Positions 8,690 through 21,639 are shown, counted from the stretch's first letter. The stretch is DNA of 64,000 nucleotides from Nymphaea colorata (GCF_008831285.2 NC_045141.1:7429353-7493352); one strand, 5' to 3'. A program made the numbers and translations. The notes: generated by a model from the sequence alone, not told the origin.

Positions 8690-11436
8690 CCTTCAATATC
8701 ATTAAATTGTTTAATCAATGTTTAATGATTGCAAAAGTGTACTGACACCAAAATTGATTCTGTTTAACTTGGCAAGTAACAACAGAGACCTAAATCAAAG
8801 TTTTTCAAATTGCTTATTCAGTTTTCAAAAAATCAGTTAAATCTTTTGACTGCATGAGCCATCTCTAGGGGAAGCTAGCAAGTCTGGTGATGCCAAGAGT
8901 TGCTATCAACTAAAGGCCTGCCCATTAAATGTAACCAATCGTTAAGGCTTCAACTCATCGATGCACTCATATATATTGAAGAGATACCTTGGTAACTGTA
9001 ATATATTATTATTGTTTTATGAAGTTAGATGAAAAAAAATGAGATAGATTCATGAAATGCTATTATGACATATTGTTTCATAAGTCTGCCTTAAATTTTT
9101 ATCATTCATAAAAAAAAAATAACAATATATGTTAATGCTGTCAAACAACCTGACCATGAAAGCGAGAAAAGTTATTCACTTGAGATCAAAGATCTTCAAG
9201 CACTTTTCGTTTTGGGGGTCTAATTAGTCTATATCATATTCTTGTTGTTTGTGTAAATCTGATATGCAGGGATAATTAGCAAAAGATTGGTTAAGTCCCA
9301 ATCCCAAATGCCAACGCCCCTTATATTGCCATATTCAACCCATTTCCAGTACTAACTTTGTTTGATATCAAACACCTTAAATACTGCAAGTCCCCACCTT
9401 TGTTGAATGCTTTTTTTTTAAGTTAAATTAGTCAATAAGTTTTAATGCATCTGAACTTCCTGGAAGACCAACACGTCGACAGTAACTAGTTTGGATCTGC
9501 TCGTTCTTATTTTTCTAATAGAAAAAAGGGAAAAGCTTTAGGTGTCAAACAAGTGGGCATGCGAAACGACAATAGAGACAAAGGCACAATAAGAGGAGCT
9601 CTCGCTTTGGCTAAGTTTACAAGGCTACAGTGTGGAGAAATAAATGAAGTGGTATTGTGCAATTAACTTTGGCAGCCAATGGTGGAATCGGCAAATAGTG
9701 AAGCATTTCGGGGAAAATGTAAAATCAAAAAACTAGTAAGGTCTCGTCATGGAAGAGTCAGATTGGTCAGACTGTGTACAGGGGCATCCCTAGGCCCTGT
9801 GTCGGGCAACAACAAATAAGCCTATCTTTTCCCTTTCTTTAAAATTTTTCTCTTTAGGCGTTACACATTTTTTACCATTTATTGTTACGGCAGTTACTTA
9901 TTCTGACGTACGCACCTGATTGAGACTTTGTCTCTCAAGCTCACCCTTCGCTTAAACCAACCGCCTTCTCTTCCTCTTTTTGCCCATCTTTCACTTCACT
10001 GTCATCAGCTTTTCAGCCACTGCCACACCCTCATGACCGCAGACTGACCACACAACACCTTCATTCTCTCCTCTCACGATAAATGAATGAATATATATAT
10101 ATATATATATAATATTATTATATGTACGTTTTTCCATCTATGTTTATACCAACAAATCTTCTGACCTCCAACAGTATACCACGTGAATAGGGGGAGCTCA
10201 AAATGGTCTGTCTTACATCTACGTGTCTTAAACCTACCAATTTCTCATTATACATACATGCCCTGGCACACATGTATATTATTATTGACTAAAGAATTCA
10301 ATTGTTTATCATATGGAAGTAAATGAGTTGGATTACTTTATGGTTTCACCCGTGATTGTGAAAGATGTTCATAAACATTCAAAATAAGTCTTTCAAGATA
10401 AAATTGTAAATAAAAACTAAACTCAATTGTAAACGAAAACTGACTTCTTTTTTATAATTAATTGAAAGTGAACATAAAACAAGAGAGAAAGAAAATCATT
10501 CAAATTGATTAAACATATGACCAGGGTGAAGACAATAGGATATATATATGACTGATATACTGTGAGTACTCACTATGCATGCTTATTCCTACTTCTTCAA
10601 AATTTGCAAATATTTTTCTTATTTGCTTGTATGTAAATAAGGTCAATTTTAATGCATGAATTAACGATCGGTAAGTGTTAGTAAGATTGACGGCCTTTCT
10701 TTGAATGCAGTAGAGTCAATGCAATGAACAACAGATTAACTAAGCTAATGCTTGCAGGCATTATACGCACTTGTTTCAGCAGTACTGCAGCTAAGAGTTG
10801 ATATTTCATAAGGAAATTGCAGAAAGGAAAAAAAGGTTGTTGGAACTTGAGAGAGGGAGAGAATGCATGAGAGGTTTTTAGCACGTATAGAGTCTGATAC
10901 AGAAATTTATTGGTTTAGCAACTTCAGCTAGAAAAATTTATTGTTTTACAAATTAAACAAACATAAAATTTTCTACTTAACCTGCTGATTTGGTTAATTA
11001 TCTGCACCATCATTAAAATCATTATTTTTATTTTTCTAAAATGACGGACAAGTACCCTTGGAGAAACTGTTGACCATGTGGTTCAGTCTACGCAGCAATT
11101 AAACCTAACGGGCATCATTCCGAACAAATTCGGAACAGCCAACAAGACAATGTACAAGTACTTCATCACAATTGATTTGAGGTCTTAAATTATGAACTTT
11201 GAGCATGGAGTTAATACATATTTGTCCCAAAGAAGAACGAATTGCGAACAATTAATCCATATAACTGAGTTGTTATTGTATAAAAAGGCACTCTAATCTG
11301 CTGAAGTATTGATTTAATTTTAGAGTCATTCGGATCAGGTATTTTTGAAGATGTAATACGATCCATCTCAAAGGTCCTTATCCGGTGGTTATGCTTTCTT
11401 CATGCCCATCAATTTTGTCAACGTCAAGGAGTTGTA
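8690..11436. other. Intergenic, no recognised gene
   Basis: AT-rich sequence without a supported coding region. It includes an (AT)n tract at 10091-10112. CT/AC-rich text at 9900-10080 gives no conserved frame. Confidence 0.45.
10091..10112. repeat. (AT)n microsatellite
   Basis: Uninterrupted AT dinucleotides. Confidence 0.9.
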
Positions 11437-11677
11437 TGTTGTAACAAATTTGTTAAGCCATGATTCTTTTTAGAAATATCTTCTTGTAAAGTGCATAAAT
11501 ATCTCTCATCCTTTTAATAACAAAAATTGAAGAAGGGTTCTACTTGCAGAGTCTCTTGCTATATCTATTTATGCAGCCCCGTTTTTTTTTCTTCTTCTTC
11601 ACCTTTCATTGCCCTGTTCTGCAATACAACAGAGCAGAGCAGAAGTTTAGTTCTGTTTTTTTACATTTTTTTTTACA
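11437..11677 (+). repeat. 5' LTR of copia A
   Basis: Begins TGTTGTAACAAATTTG and ends TTTTTTTTACA immediately before the primer site, giving TG...CA ends. It is about 241 bp. No second copy is visible, so the left boundary rests on the TG alone. Confidence 0.6.
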
Positions 11678-11689
11678 TGGTATCAGAGC
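11678..11689 (+). promoter_or_regulatory. Primer binding site of copia A
   Basis: TGGTATCAGAGC, initiator tRNA-Met type, directly abutting the LTR end. Confidence 0.9.
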
Positions 11690-11751
11690 AGTGATACCTG
11701 GGTCATGCTGTTCAACTGTGCTTCTACGTTTTTTGACACCATCTAAGTACT

Positions 11752-13827
11752 ATGGCTTCAACCACTCAGGAACCATCAAGAAACGCCTCAAGTTTTGGGG
11801 GGATGATTCTGTGAGCAGGAGCGAAGGGTCAGAAGTTTTTTCTCATTTCATCAATCCATTTTTTCTGCATCGTTCAGACAATCCAAGTATGGTGCTCGTC
11901 TCTCAACCTCTGACCGGAGAAAACTATTCGACCTGGAGCAGGTCGACGATCATGGCACTTACAGCCAAAAATAAGATCGGTCTTGTCTGACGGATCTCTG
12001 CATGGACCAGGCGTTGTATTACCAGAACACATTTTGGGAGACGTTATAGCACATTGGCTCTATCTTGGATTATAAACTCTTTGTCTAAGGAAATATAGCC
12101 CCTAGTGTAATCTATGCTACATCTACTAAAAAAGTTTGGGAAGATCTGTATGAACGTTTTACCCAAGGTACCACGCCTAGAAAATTTTAGATTAAGACTG
12201 TGATAAACCGACATGTCCAAGGATCCCAGTCTATTGTTGAATATCTTACCAAGATCAAGTCCTATTGGGACGAGCTAGCCTTTTATGACCCTCTGCCAGT
12301 ATGTACCTATGGTCCGATGAAGAAATTTTTTGAAATTAGATGAAAAAGTGATCCCGTTTTTAATGGGTTGAATGAGTCGTTTAATACTGTTAAAGGACAG
12401 ATACTCTTGGTAGATCCTCTTCCTTCTATTGGGAAGGTGTATTCTCCGATCCTGCAGGAAGAAAAACAGAGAGAAGCTAGGATTTCTCCCTCAACAAAGC
12501 ATATGAGCTTTGCTGCTCTCAACTTTGGTCCTCGTCAATATAGAGGCAATCAGAAACGTCCACAACTGACCTGCTTATATTGCCAAGGAGTTGGACATAC
12601 TAGAGACCGTTGCTTCAAGTTAAATGGTTATCCTACCAACTTTAAAGGAGCTGCTTCCAGAGATGACAAGTTCAAGAATGATAAACAATCGAACACAGGA
12701 AAGGCTGCTGAAGATGTGAATGCCTTGGGTGCTGCCAACTCTATCAGTGCAAACCAAATTTTTGCAACCAGTGGTGCAAAATCCAGTAAGGATGTTGCTC
12801 CAACGTTAACCATGGAGGAGTAAAAACAAATTATGCAACTTGTGAATGGGATGTTGCTCCAACATTAACCATGGAGGAGTACAAACAGATTATGCAACTT
12901 GTCAACAAAAATCTCTCCCATTCACTTGCCAATTTTGCAGGTATTTCTGTATCGCTGTGTGATCACTAGCTTATTGATAGTGGGGCCACCTATCATATGA
13001 CCTCTTCTTTGAATTTCATGACAAACACCCATAAACTTGAAAGGCCCTTTCCTATATGCCTTCCTAACAATGAAATTGTTTATGCAACTCTCAAAGGACA
13101 AGTTAGTCTTACACATGCTCTAATCTTGGAAGATGTTTTCTACATTCCAAACTTCAAGTTTAACCTTTTGTCCACTAGTCAATTAACAAAATCGTTGAAC
13201 TGCAAACTGATTTTTCATTTCTTTGGTTGTGAAATACAGGACCATAACTTCAAGCTGATGATTGGACTAGGTGAGCTAAAGGATGGGCTATATTGCTTTG
13301 CAAACTCCAACACCATAGACCTTAGGATGTACCCAATCAACTCTGTGACTTCAGTTTCTCTCGATTGATTCTATTCAGCAGTATTTTACCCATGACATTT
13401 TGGTTTCAATGAATGCAACCAGCTTCCCTTTTCACATTGTAGGATGGGACAACCCTCATATAATATGAATAAATTGTTTCCAGATTACTGCTTAGATATC
13501 ATCTTTGCTAAATGTTCTTGTGAAGTATGCCTTCTTGCTAAACAAACGCATATCCCATCTAGTGTTAGTGAAATAACTTCACAGACCGTTTGAAATCGTT
13601 CACCCCAATATATGGGGGCCTTATTCAAGGTCTTCACTCACCGAAGCCTATTTACTTTCTGAGCATAGTAGATGACTTTACTAGAACAATACAGGTGTTT
13701 TTCATGCGTCACAAGCAAGAAACCAGCTATTTGTTAAAACATTTTTTCAGTCTTGTCGAAATAGTTTATTGCCAAAATTTTGAAAATAAGATTTGATAAT
13801 GGAATAGAGTTTGTATCTCATGAAGTG
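11752..13827 (+). pseudogene. Copia A gag-protease-integrase, N-terminal portion
   Basis: Decayed polyprotein. Gag contains the copia hallmark LVSQPLTGENYSTWSRS (about 11895-11945). A CCHC knuckle CLYCQGVGHTRDRC lies at 12572-12613. The protease site LIDSGATYHM lies at about 12970-12999. The integrase start, with its H/C zinc region, lies at about 13440-13560, and a catalytic-core fragment (SIVDDFTRTIQVF) near 13665. The reading frame changes several times. The last sequence before the copia B insertion reads as the integrase segment NGIEFVSHEV. Confidence 0.85.
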
Positions 13828-14271
13828 TATTAAATCACAATATGATAAACTCGGCAGCTCGAAGAATGTCGCTGGAAGAGATAACGCCCAAGCTCACACG
13901 TCTGCAACTAGAGGAGATCACGCTCATATCAGATCCAAAATCATAGCTACAAGAAATCATGACCATTCCAAAGATAATGCCCATGCCAACAAAACTGCAG
14001 CTGGAGCTACAAGAGATAACGTCAATCTATGTATAGCAACGGAAAAAGGGGAAACGTGTGATTCTGTAACTCAACCAAACCCCAACAAATATGGGATTGA
14101 TAGACATGTAAAATGACTATAAAAGAAAATCTCTTGTCTTGTAAAACTTAACAAGAAAGAGAAACCTTCTATCGTGGACGTAGAACAAAAGTCGAACCAC
14201 GTTAAAATCTTTGTCATCTTCTTCTCTCTCTCCCTCTATCACGTTCTTCTTCCCTAGTGTGTGGTTTTGTA
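13828..14271 (+). repeat. 5' LTR of copia B
   Basis: 444 bp. Starts TATTAAATCACAATATG, has a TATA-like CTATAAAAG near 14119, and ends TTTTGTA before the primer site. Confidence 0.92.
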
Positions 14272-14283
14272 TGGTATCAGAGC
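14272..14283 (+). promoter_or_regulatory. Primer binding site of copia B
   Basis: TGGTATCAGAGC, initiator tRNA-Met type, immediately after the LTR. Confidence 0.92.
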
Positions 14284-14296
14284 ATGGTTATCGTAA

Positions 14297-17200
14297 ATGT
14301 CGTATCAACCAGTAACACCAGAAGGCGACTCCTACAGCACGGCTGCGTCATCAACAAAGTCTAGATTTGACAACATGAATCTGTCGTTTTTAGGTCTGAC
14401 TCCCTCCATCATACATGCCCCAACTAGTCTTCAGTGTTTTTTATCCATCAAATTGTCTTTTGACAACTACTTACTTTGGGAATCTCAGTTCATTCCTATG
14501 CTCAAGAGTTATAATATGATGAGATACATTGATGGGTCGATCAAATGTCCCGACGAGTTCTTGCCTAGTGAAGATGGCAAAAGAACTATTTTAAATTCAG
14601 CCTTTTTGGAATGACATCGAGGTGATCAACTATTGTTAAGTTGGATCATTTCATCACTGAGTGAAGTCGTACATAGTCAAGTTGTAGGTGTTGGATCGTC
14701 ATACAAGGTCTAGATCACCATAAAATGTATTTATGCCACTCAATCTAGAGCAAAGGTGCAACAACTTAAATCTGCCCTACAAAACCTAAAAAAGGGAAAT
14801 GGATCCATAACAACATATTTTCATAAAGCCAAAGGCATAGCTCATCAGCTGGCTATGGCCTCTAAACCAGTAGATGAAGAGGATCTTGTTATGAACATTT
14901 TTTCTGGCCTTCCTACTGATGAATATGGCACCCTAAAAATTTCATTACGCACTCGTGTCGATCCCATAAACTTGGAGGAATTATATTCTTTACTTCTTAT
15001 TCAAGAATATGAAATCTCGAAGTATGGAAATCTTGAAGATCCTTCTGCCTATGTAGTACACCGACAAAACTTCAAAAATCCCAATTACCGTGGAAAAAAT
15101 GAGGAGCAAAAAGGGCATCCAGGAATCCATCCTCAAGATAGAAACCTCAAATGTCATGCTTGCGAAAATCGTGGTCATTTTGCTTCTCACTGTCTAACTG
15201 TATGTCAAGCTTGCAAGAAATCAGGACATGGTGCATTAAACTTCAAGTTATGTAAATTCCAAAAGGCATCTTCATTCCTAGAAGCTTATCATATGAAAAC
15301 CATACCTCAAACAAATGACAGATTTTGGTATCTAGACACCAATGCTACCCATCACATGACAGTTGATTTAAACAAACTATCTGTTCACTCAGAATATCAT
15401 GGGCAAGATCAGTTGAGAGTTGAAAATGGTGCTGGTCTTCAAATTAAGAGTGTTGGTAATGTCTCTCTCTATAACTCAGACTCAAAATTTTTTTATAAAC
15501 AATGTGTTGCATGTTCTTACTATTTTTAAAAATCTACTATCTGTGTATAAATTTGCTTGCGACAATAATGCTATTTTTGAATTTGACGCAAATCGTTGCT
15601 ATGTTAAGAATCAGACAATAGGAGAGAAACTTCTAGAGGGAGCAAATAAAGGAGGATTGTATTAGCTGTTACATCAACATGTAGCCCGCTAGAAAATAGC
15701 ACTTGTAGGAGAACATGTCTCAGTTGATGATTGGCATAGTCGAATGGGACATCCTGATTTGAGAATTGTGATGCATTTTGAATAAATTTGATTTACCTAT
15801 TGACAACAAATCTCATAATCAGATATGTGATGCATGTCAAAGAGGGAAAAGTCATGCTCTTCCTTTTGCTCAAATACTACATAAGATTAATGCTCCACTT
15901 GATTTGATTTTCACTGATGTTTGGGGACCTTTGGGGACCAGCTGCTACCACATCTTTGCATGGTTATAGTTATTATGTTAACTTCATGGATGCCTTATCT
16001 CGTTTCTCTTGGATATATATTATCAAAAATAGATCATATGTTCTTTTCGTCTTTAAAATGTTTCAAGTTATGGTAGAACGTCAATTTGATCAAAAAATCA
16101 AGGCTGTTCAAAGCGATTGGGGAGGAGAATATTGAATTGTTTCCACCTGTCTCAAACAAGTTGGTATTGTTAATAGAGTTGTGTCTACATGCTCACCAAC
16201 AAAATGGCATTATAGAAAGCAAACATAGACATATAGTTGACATCGAATTAACTCTTTTTACAAATATTGGGACTTTGTCTTTAGAACTGTTGTTTTCTTG
16301 ATCAATAGAATGTCAACACGGGTTCTCAAAATGAAGTCACCATATCATGTTTTGTTCAAACACTCTCCTGGTTATAAATTTCTAAAGTTTTTTGGATGTG
16401 TCTGCTATCTTTGTCTACGTGATTTCAACACTCACAAACTGCAATTTCGCAGCAAGCAACATGTCTTTTTTGGTTATAGCAGCATGCACAAATGATACAT
16501 TTGCTTTGATCAATATACGAGCAAACTCCTTATCAGTAGACATGTGGTATTTGATGAAGGTGTATACCCCTTCAAAATCTCAGCGCCAACAACTCAACCC
16601 ACACAAAGTAAACCTACACTCCCCTTAGTCATTACCATGTCCACCCAAAACATACCACATCTATCAAACCGTGCCTCACTCAAACCCGCGTTATATTCAC
16701 CAAATACTACATCATCCCTACCACCCAATATCACAACCCAACCAACTTCTCCCATTCATTCACCATCTATCCCTATGCAGAACATGCAAACTGAAGCTCC
16801 ATCCTCACCGACCTCTGCCCCACCTAACCCTTCCCCACTAAACCCTCTACCAACCTCTAGACCGCACCGATCTCATACCATGCTTACTCAATCCCAAACT
16901 GGTTCTTTTAAGCTGAAAACCTCTACAATCTCCAAATATCCTCTCCCTGAAGCTCATCTCACCCATCTAAACCTTCAAACCGAACCTCATACCGCGTCTC
17001 AAGCCTTGAAACATCCTCATTGGGTTCAAGCCATGAAAGATGAACTTGTAGCTCTATACAAGAATCACAGATGGACTCTTGTACCGCCGCCGCCTTCTTC
17101 TACTAATATCATTGGCTCGAAATGAGTTTTTCGTATTAAAAGGAAAGCTGATGGCACACTTGAAAGATACAAGGCTTGCTTAGTGGCTAAGGGCTATACT

Positions 17201-18480
17201 CAAGAACATGGTATTGACTACTTTGAAACCTTCAGTCTAGTAGTCAAACACACTTCTATATGAGTTCTTCTTACTATTGTCATTACTTTTGGCTGGACTG
17301 TTCACCAACCTTATGCTCACAATGCTTTCCTTCATGGCATTCTCACTGAGAAGGTATATATGGCTCAACCACCGGGCTTCATTGAAGATAGTTTTCCTTA
17401 TCATGTTTGTTAGTTGTATAAGGCTATCTATGGTTTAAAACAGTCTCCTCATTCTTGGTTCCAACGGCTTACCCCTTTCTTGGTTTTATTGGGTTTTCTC
17501 GGCTCAAAAGTGGATCCTTCTCTTTTTATGTGGCTGTGCCATGATTCAGCTTTATATATCTTGATCTATGTTGACAATATCATTATTACAAGAAATAATG
17601 ATACTATGATTAAGTCTATCATTCACACTTTAGATCAAGAGTTTGGCATTAAAGATCTTCGTCTTCTGCACTATTTTTTGGGGATTCAAGCAACATTCTC
17701 ATCCAAAGGTCTATTTCTTTCTCAAGACAAATATATGCTTGATCTTCTGCAGAAAGCAAATATGATCGATGCAAAACCACACTCCACGCCTATGTCGACC
17801 ACCTTTAAGCTATCAAAACATGCTGGGGAGCCTCTATCAGATCCCACTCCGTAACGGCAACTTGTTGGCACACTGCAATACCTTATGCTCTCTCTCTTTT
17901 GCTGTTAACAAAGTATGTCAGTACATGCAGCATCCTACTACTATTCACATGACTGTTGTCAAACGCATTTTACAGTATGTCAAGGCCACCCTATCCTGCG
18001 GTCTTCTTCTTAAACCAGCCACCACATTTTAAACTGATGCTGACTGGGCTGACAATATTGATGATCGTAAGTCTACTAGAGGTTTTGCCATTTTTATGGG
18101 ATCATCTTTTGTCTCTTGGTCTGCTCGCAAACAGCCTACTGTTGCTCGATCTAACATCGAAGCTGAATATCATGCTCTAGCATCTTGTTCTTCTGAAGTT
18201 TTATTTCTCATGTTTTTACTTAAGGAATTACATATTACTATGCCACAAGTTCCTCGTCTGTGGTGTGACAACATTAGTGCGGCCTCTCTCTCCGCCAATC
18301 CTATCTTTCATAATAGAAGCAAGCATATTGAGATCGATATTCATTTTGTTCGCGATCACATCGCCAAGAATCATCTTCACGTTCACTATATTCCTAGTGT
18401 TGATCAGTTGGCGAACATTCTCACAAAACCTCTTGCTCAACTTACCTTCGACAATCTTAGATTCAAGCTAAACATTCTTT
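14297..18480 (+). pseudogene. Copia B gag-pol polyprotein (broken)
   Basis: The start ATG is 13 bases after the primer site. Gag (14297-15250) includes a CCHC knuckle CHACENRGHFASHC (15152-15193). The protease active site reads LDTNATHHM, with Asn where Gly is usual (about 15333-15360). Integrase spans about 15720-16500. RT runs from about 17100 with YGLKQSPHSWFQRL, and its catalytic box reads YVDN instead of YVDD (about 17568-17579). RNase H spans about 18030-18420 with [18 protein letters not shown] and ends ANILTKPL. In-frame stops (for example at 14612, 15527, 16133, 17123, 17852) show loss of function. Confidence 0.9.
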
Positions 18481-18496
18481 CCCGAGCATTCATCTT

Positions 18497-18505
18497 GAGG
18501 GGGGA
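18497..18505 (+). other. Polypurine tract of copia B
   Basis: GAGGGGGGA directly precedes the 3' LTR, the normal site for plus-strand priming. Confidence 0.85.
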
Positions 18506-18989
18506 TATTAAACCACAATCTGATAAACTCAGCTGCTCCAAGAATGTCACTGGAAGAGATAACGGCCAAGCTCACACGTCTGGAGCTAGAGGAGATCACA
18601 CTCATATCAGATCCAAAATCATAGCTACAAGAAATCACGACCATACCAAATACAACGCCCATGCCAACAAAACTGCAGCTGGAGGAGATCATGCTCATAT
18701 CAAGAGCAAAATTATAGCTACAAGAGATAACGTCAATCTATGTATAGCAATGAAAAAAGGGGAAACATATGATTCTATAACTCAACCAAACCCCAACAAA
18801 TATGGGATTGATAGACGTGTAAATTGACTATAAAAGAAAATCTCTTGTCTTGTAAAACTTAACAAGAAAGAGAAACCTTCTATCGTGGACATAGGCCAAA
18901 GGTCGAACCATGTTAAAATCTTTGTTGTCTTCTTCTCTCTTCCCCTCTATCATGTTCTTCTTCTCCCCTCCCTGGTGTGAGGTTTTGTA
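18506..18989 (+). repeat. 3' LTR of copia B
   Basis: 484 bp, homologous to 13828-14271. It carries an extra 33-bp segment (GGAGATCATGCTC...) that duplicates a motif found earlier in both LTRs. Confidence 0.92.
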
Positions 18990-18994
18990 AAGTG

Positions 18995-20490
18995 GAATGG
19001 TATGTACAATAAAAAGGAGTCATTCATGAAAAAAAATTGTATATACACACCCTAGCAGAACGGGGTGGTTGAAATAAAGCATAGACACTTGTTAATTGTA
19101 GCTCACGCCCTACAGTTGCTTATGATATGCAACAAATCTAACACCAAAAGGAAAAATTTCACAGACGAGCTCATAAATGCATGTTTCTTGGGTATCCCTT
19201 TGGAAAGAAAGCATATTTACTGTATGGTTTGGAAACTACAAAAAAATTTTGCAGTAGAGACGTGTTTTTTGAGGGAAAATTTCCTTGTTTTGAGCATAAA
19301 GATGATATTTGTCCCAGTGTTCTCCCTTCATCGTTGAATGAGCAACTTTTTGAAAATAATCAACTTCATGAAATGGAGAGGCAAACTCCGAAAAATCACT
19401 TACCACCAGAACCTAGTTCAAACTAATTTCCTTATTTTGAGCATAAAGATGATATTTGTCCCATGAAAAGGAGAGGCAAACTCCGAAAAATTACTTGCCA
19501 CTAGAACCTAGTTCAAACTTACCACAAGACATACCATCGAAAAATTGTGTTACAATCCAAAAGCTTTATTCCATGACTCTCTTAAAAACACAAACATTCA
19601 TCAAAACGTTGCACAAACAAAAGATGAAACTAAACTATGAATGTCACCCAGAATTAGAAAGCCTTCAATATTGCTAACGGAGTTTACTGCAATATGTCAT
19701 CTTCAAGCTCACTAGCACAATCAACTGCAAGGTTAAGGTCATCAACTAGATACCCTTGTCAGGTTTTGTGTCCTTTAACAATTTTTCTTCAGACCATCAA
19801 TCATTTCTTCATAATATTTCTTGTTTGCCTGAACCGACCTCCTATGATGAAGCAAAGCAACATCATTGCTGGAGACAAGCCGTGGAAGCTGAAATAAAGG
19901 CACTAGAAGAGAACAACACCTGATCTCTCTCACATTATCTTGCTGGAGCTACACCCATCAGTTGCATGTGGGTGTTCAAGACTGGGTGTTCAAGATAAAG
20001 TATAGAGCAAGGCACGGTTGGTAGCCAAAGGCTATGCATAGGTTGATGGTCTGGACTATCATGAGACCTTCGCACCTGTAGCTAAATTGATTACAATAAG
20101 ATGTCTCTTAACTATTGCAGTGCATTTTGGATGGTGGCTGCATCAAATGGACGTTCATAATGTTTCTTTACTTGGTGATTTGCATGAGCAGATTTACATG
20201 GAATTGGCACCTATTAATGGTAGAGAAGGGGAGACAAGGGTGTGTAAATTAAATAGATCACTATATGGGTTGAAGCATGCACATAGGAACTGGTTTGAAA
20301 AGATATCAACAGCATTTGAGGGATTTTGTTTTAAGCAATTAAAGGCTGACTACTCACTCTTCACAATGAGCAGAGGTAAAATTTTTATGTTTTGTTTTAG
20401 TCTATGTAGACGACTTGATTCTTGCAAGGAACTCTCAGGAACAACTAAATCAGCTAAAGGAGTGTCTCAATGGATGGAGAACTTCTCACT
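18995..20490 (+). pseudogene. Copia A integrase C-terminal part and reverse transcriptase
   Basis: Continuation of element A after the copia B insertion. The integrase tail includes CFLGYPFGKKAYLLYGL-type sequence at about 19170-19235. RT follows from about 19850: VAKGYAQVDGLDYHETF (about 20023-20072), IYMELAP, RSLYGLKHAHRNWFEK (about 20250-20300) and the intact catalytic YVDDLILA (20403-20426). Frames shift repeatedly. A short duplicated stretch around 19370-19510 (ATGGAGAGGCAAACTCC and relatives) lies between the two domains. Confidence 0.85.
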
Positions 20491-20979
20491 CTTGCATTCA
20501 AGTTTTTCATATTTAAGTTTTGGTTTTTATGACTATCTCTTTTGTTCCCATGTACCTTTTTAATGTGTTGTTATTTTTGCACTTAAAAGAATCTAATACA
20601 GATGCACTTGAAGATTGGTTCCAATAGGAAAATATAACTTTTCTTTTTTCTAGTTATTTGTTTGTTGTCTTTCTCTATTATTCATCATTTTGTGTTTTTC
20701 ATTTGCTCTAGTGTCACAAGCTACGTGATCAAGGTGAGAATTAGCAATTTGCATGATATATGTATTTATTCAACGATTGAACGTTGGACACCCCTTATCT
20801 TTGAACATCTATCCACATGAATCAAATACTAGATAAAGGAATACAATGCTCTTAACTACAAGTGTTTTTATTCTTCAATAAAAGGTATTCTAGACATTCT
20901 GCTTGTTTGTTTTTATGCCATGCAATCAATTCAATTATTGTTCTTCCTTAATGGAGTTTATTGTTTGTCATTTGGCAGC

Positions 20980-21619
20980 CATGAACTATATCTTGAGCAA
21001 AGAGGAGAAGGGGAGTGATCATGTGGGAAAGTCCAAGACAGGAAAGAAGGGTTTGAGTGTGGAAAGGTAAGATGGAGGAAGAGGAAGATGATAATGAAAT
21101 GAGAAAGTGTGCAAGGAAAAAATGGTGTTCAAGTTCATGGAGAGGGAAGGAGTGATGGAGGAAAAAAATGAATTGAAAGAAGTCAGAGATGATAAGTTCC
21201 TCCTCTATTAGTGAAAAATGTGAGAAGAAATGAGTAACTAATCTCATGTGCAATGAGGATAATAATGTCAACTTTATTGAGGCTATGGAGCTTGCAAAAA
21301 GGACATTCACCCCAATAGGGAAAGTTAAACAAATAGCTTTAGGGAATTCAAGTAAAGTTGTAGAAAAAGATAGAAAGCTCCAAATAAATTGAATTATATG
21401 AACAACAACTAGAATTTGCAGTGGAGTGAGGACGATGATGAAAAACAAATTTCTATTAGTGATTATGTTGATGACAGTGTCACTAAGGATGCTTATTTTG
21501 AGGATGAGGATGAAGAGGAGGAGGAGGGTGAGGATAGACTTAAAGGAAAGGTCAACTTCGTCTTTGAGGAGCTACCAAGAAGGAACAGACTCAAAGGTCA
21601 TGAAAGCAGGAAGTCTTAA
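20980..21619 (+). pseudogene. Unidentified decayed coding-like segment, acidic C-terminus
   Basis: Several short frames on the plus strand read like one broken protein: a lysine/serine-rich start (about 20982-21070), a middle with FIEAMELAKRTFTPIGKVK (about 21275-21335), and an acidic stretch of Asp and Glu at 21416-21560 ending in a basic tail. I recognise no domain. It could be a relic of a transposon or of a chromatin-type protein. The assignment as former coding sequence is a weak inference from composition. Confidence 0.25.
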
Positions 21620-21639
21620 TTTTTTTTTTCAATAAAAAA

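Larger units (their letters stand above)
13828..18989 (+). mobile_element. Ty1/copia element B, complete but defective, nested in copia A
   Basis: A 5,162-bp element with both LTRs (13828-14271 and 18506-18989), tRNA-Met primer site, gag, protease, integrase, RT, RNase H and polypurine tract. It is flanked by the perfect 5-bp target duplication AAGTG at 13823-13827 and 18990-18994. LTR ends are TA...TA instead of TG...CA, a degenerate terminus. The LTRs differ by roughly one base in thirteen over the parts I compared by eye, plus a 33-bp length difference, so the insertion is not recent. Stops and frameshifts interrupt the polyprotein. Confidence 0.93.
11437..20490 (+). mobile_element. Ty1/copia element A, 3'-truncated and split by copia B
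   Basis: The order from left is: LTR (11437-11677), tRNA-Met primer site (11678-11689), gag with ATG at 11752, zinc knuckle, protease, integrase up to 13827, then copia B. Element A resumes at 18995 with the rest of integrase and runs into reverse transcriptase (YVDD at 20403-20414). Homology fades after about 20490; RNase H and a 3' LTR were not found. Many stops and frameshifts are present (for example in gag at about 11810 and 11988-12350), so it is dead. The order protease-integrase-RT identifies Ty1/copia. Confidence 0.85.

Noticed and set aside
8465-8718. Ser/Leu and Arg/Glu frames at the (CT)n tracts
   Set aside because: They are pure dinucleotide-repeat translations.
16544-17125. 193-codon Pro/Thr/Ser-rich frame as a separate protein
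   Set aside because: It is the variable linker between integrase and RT of copia B.
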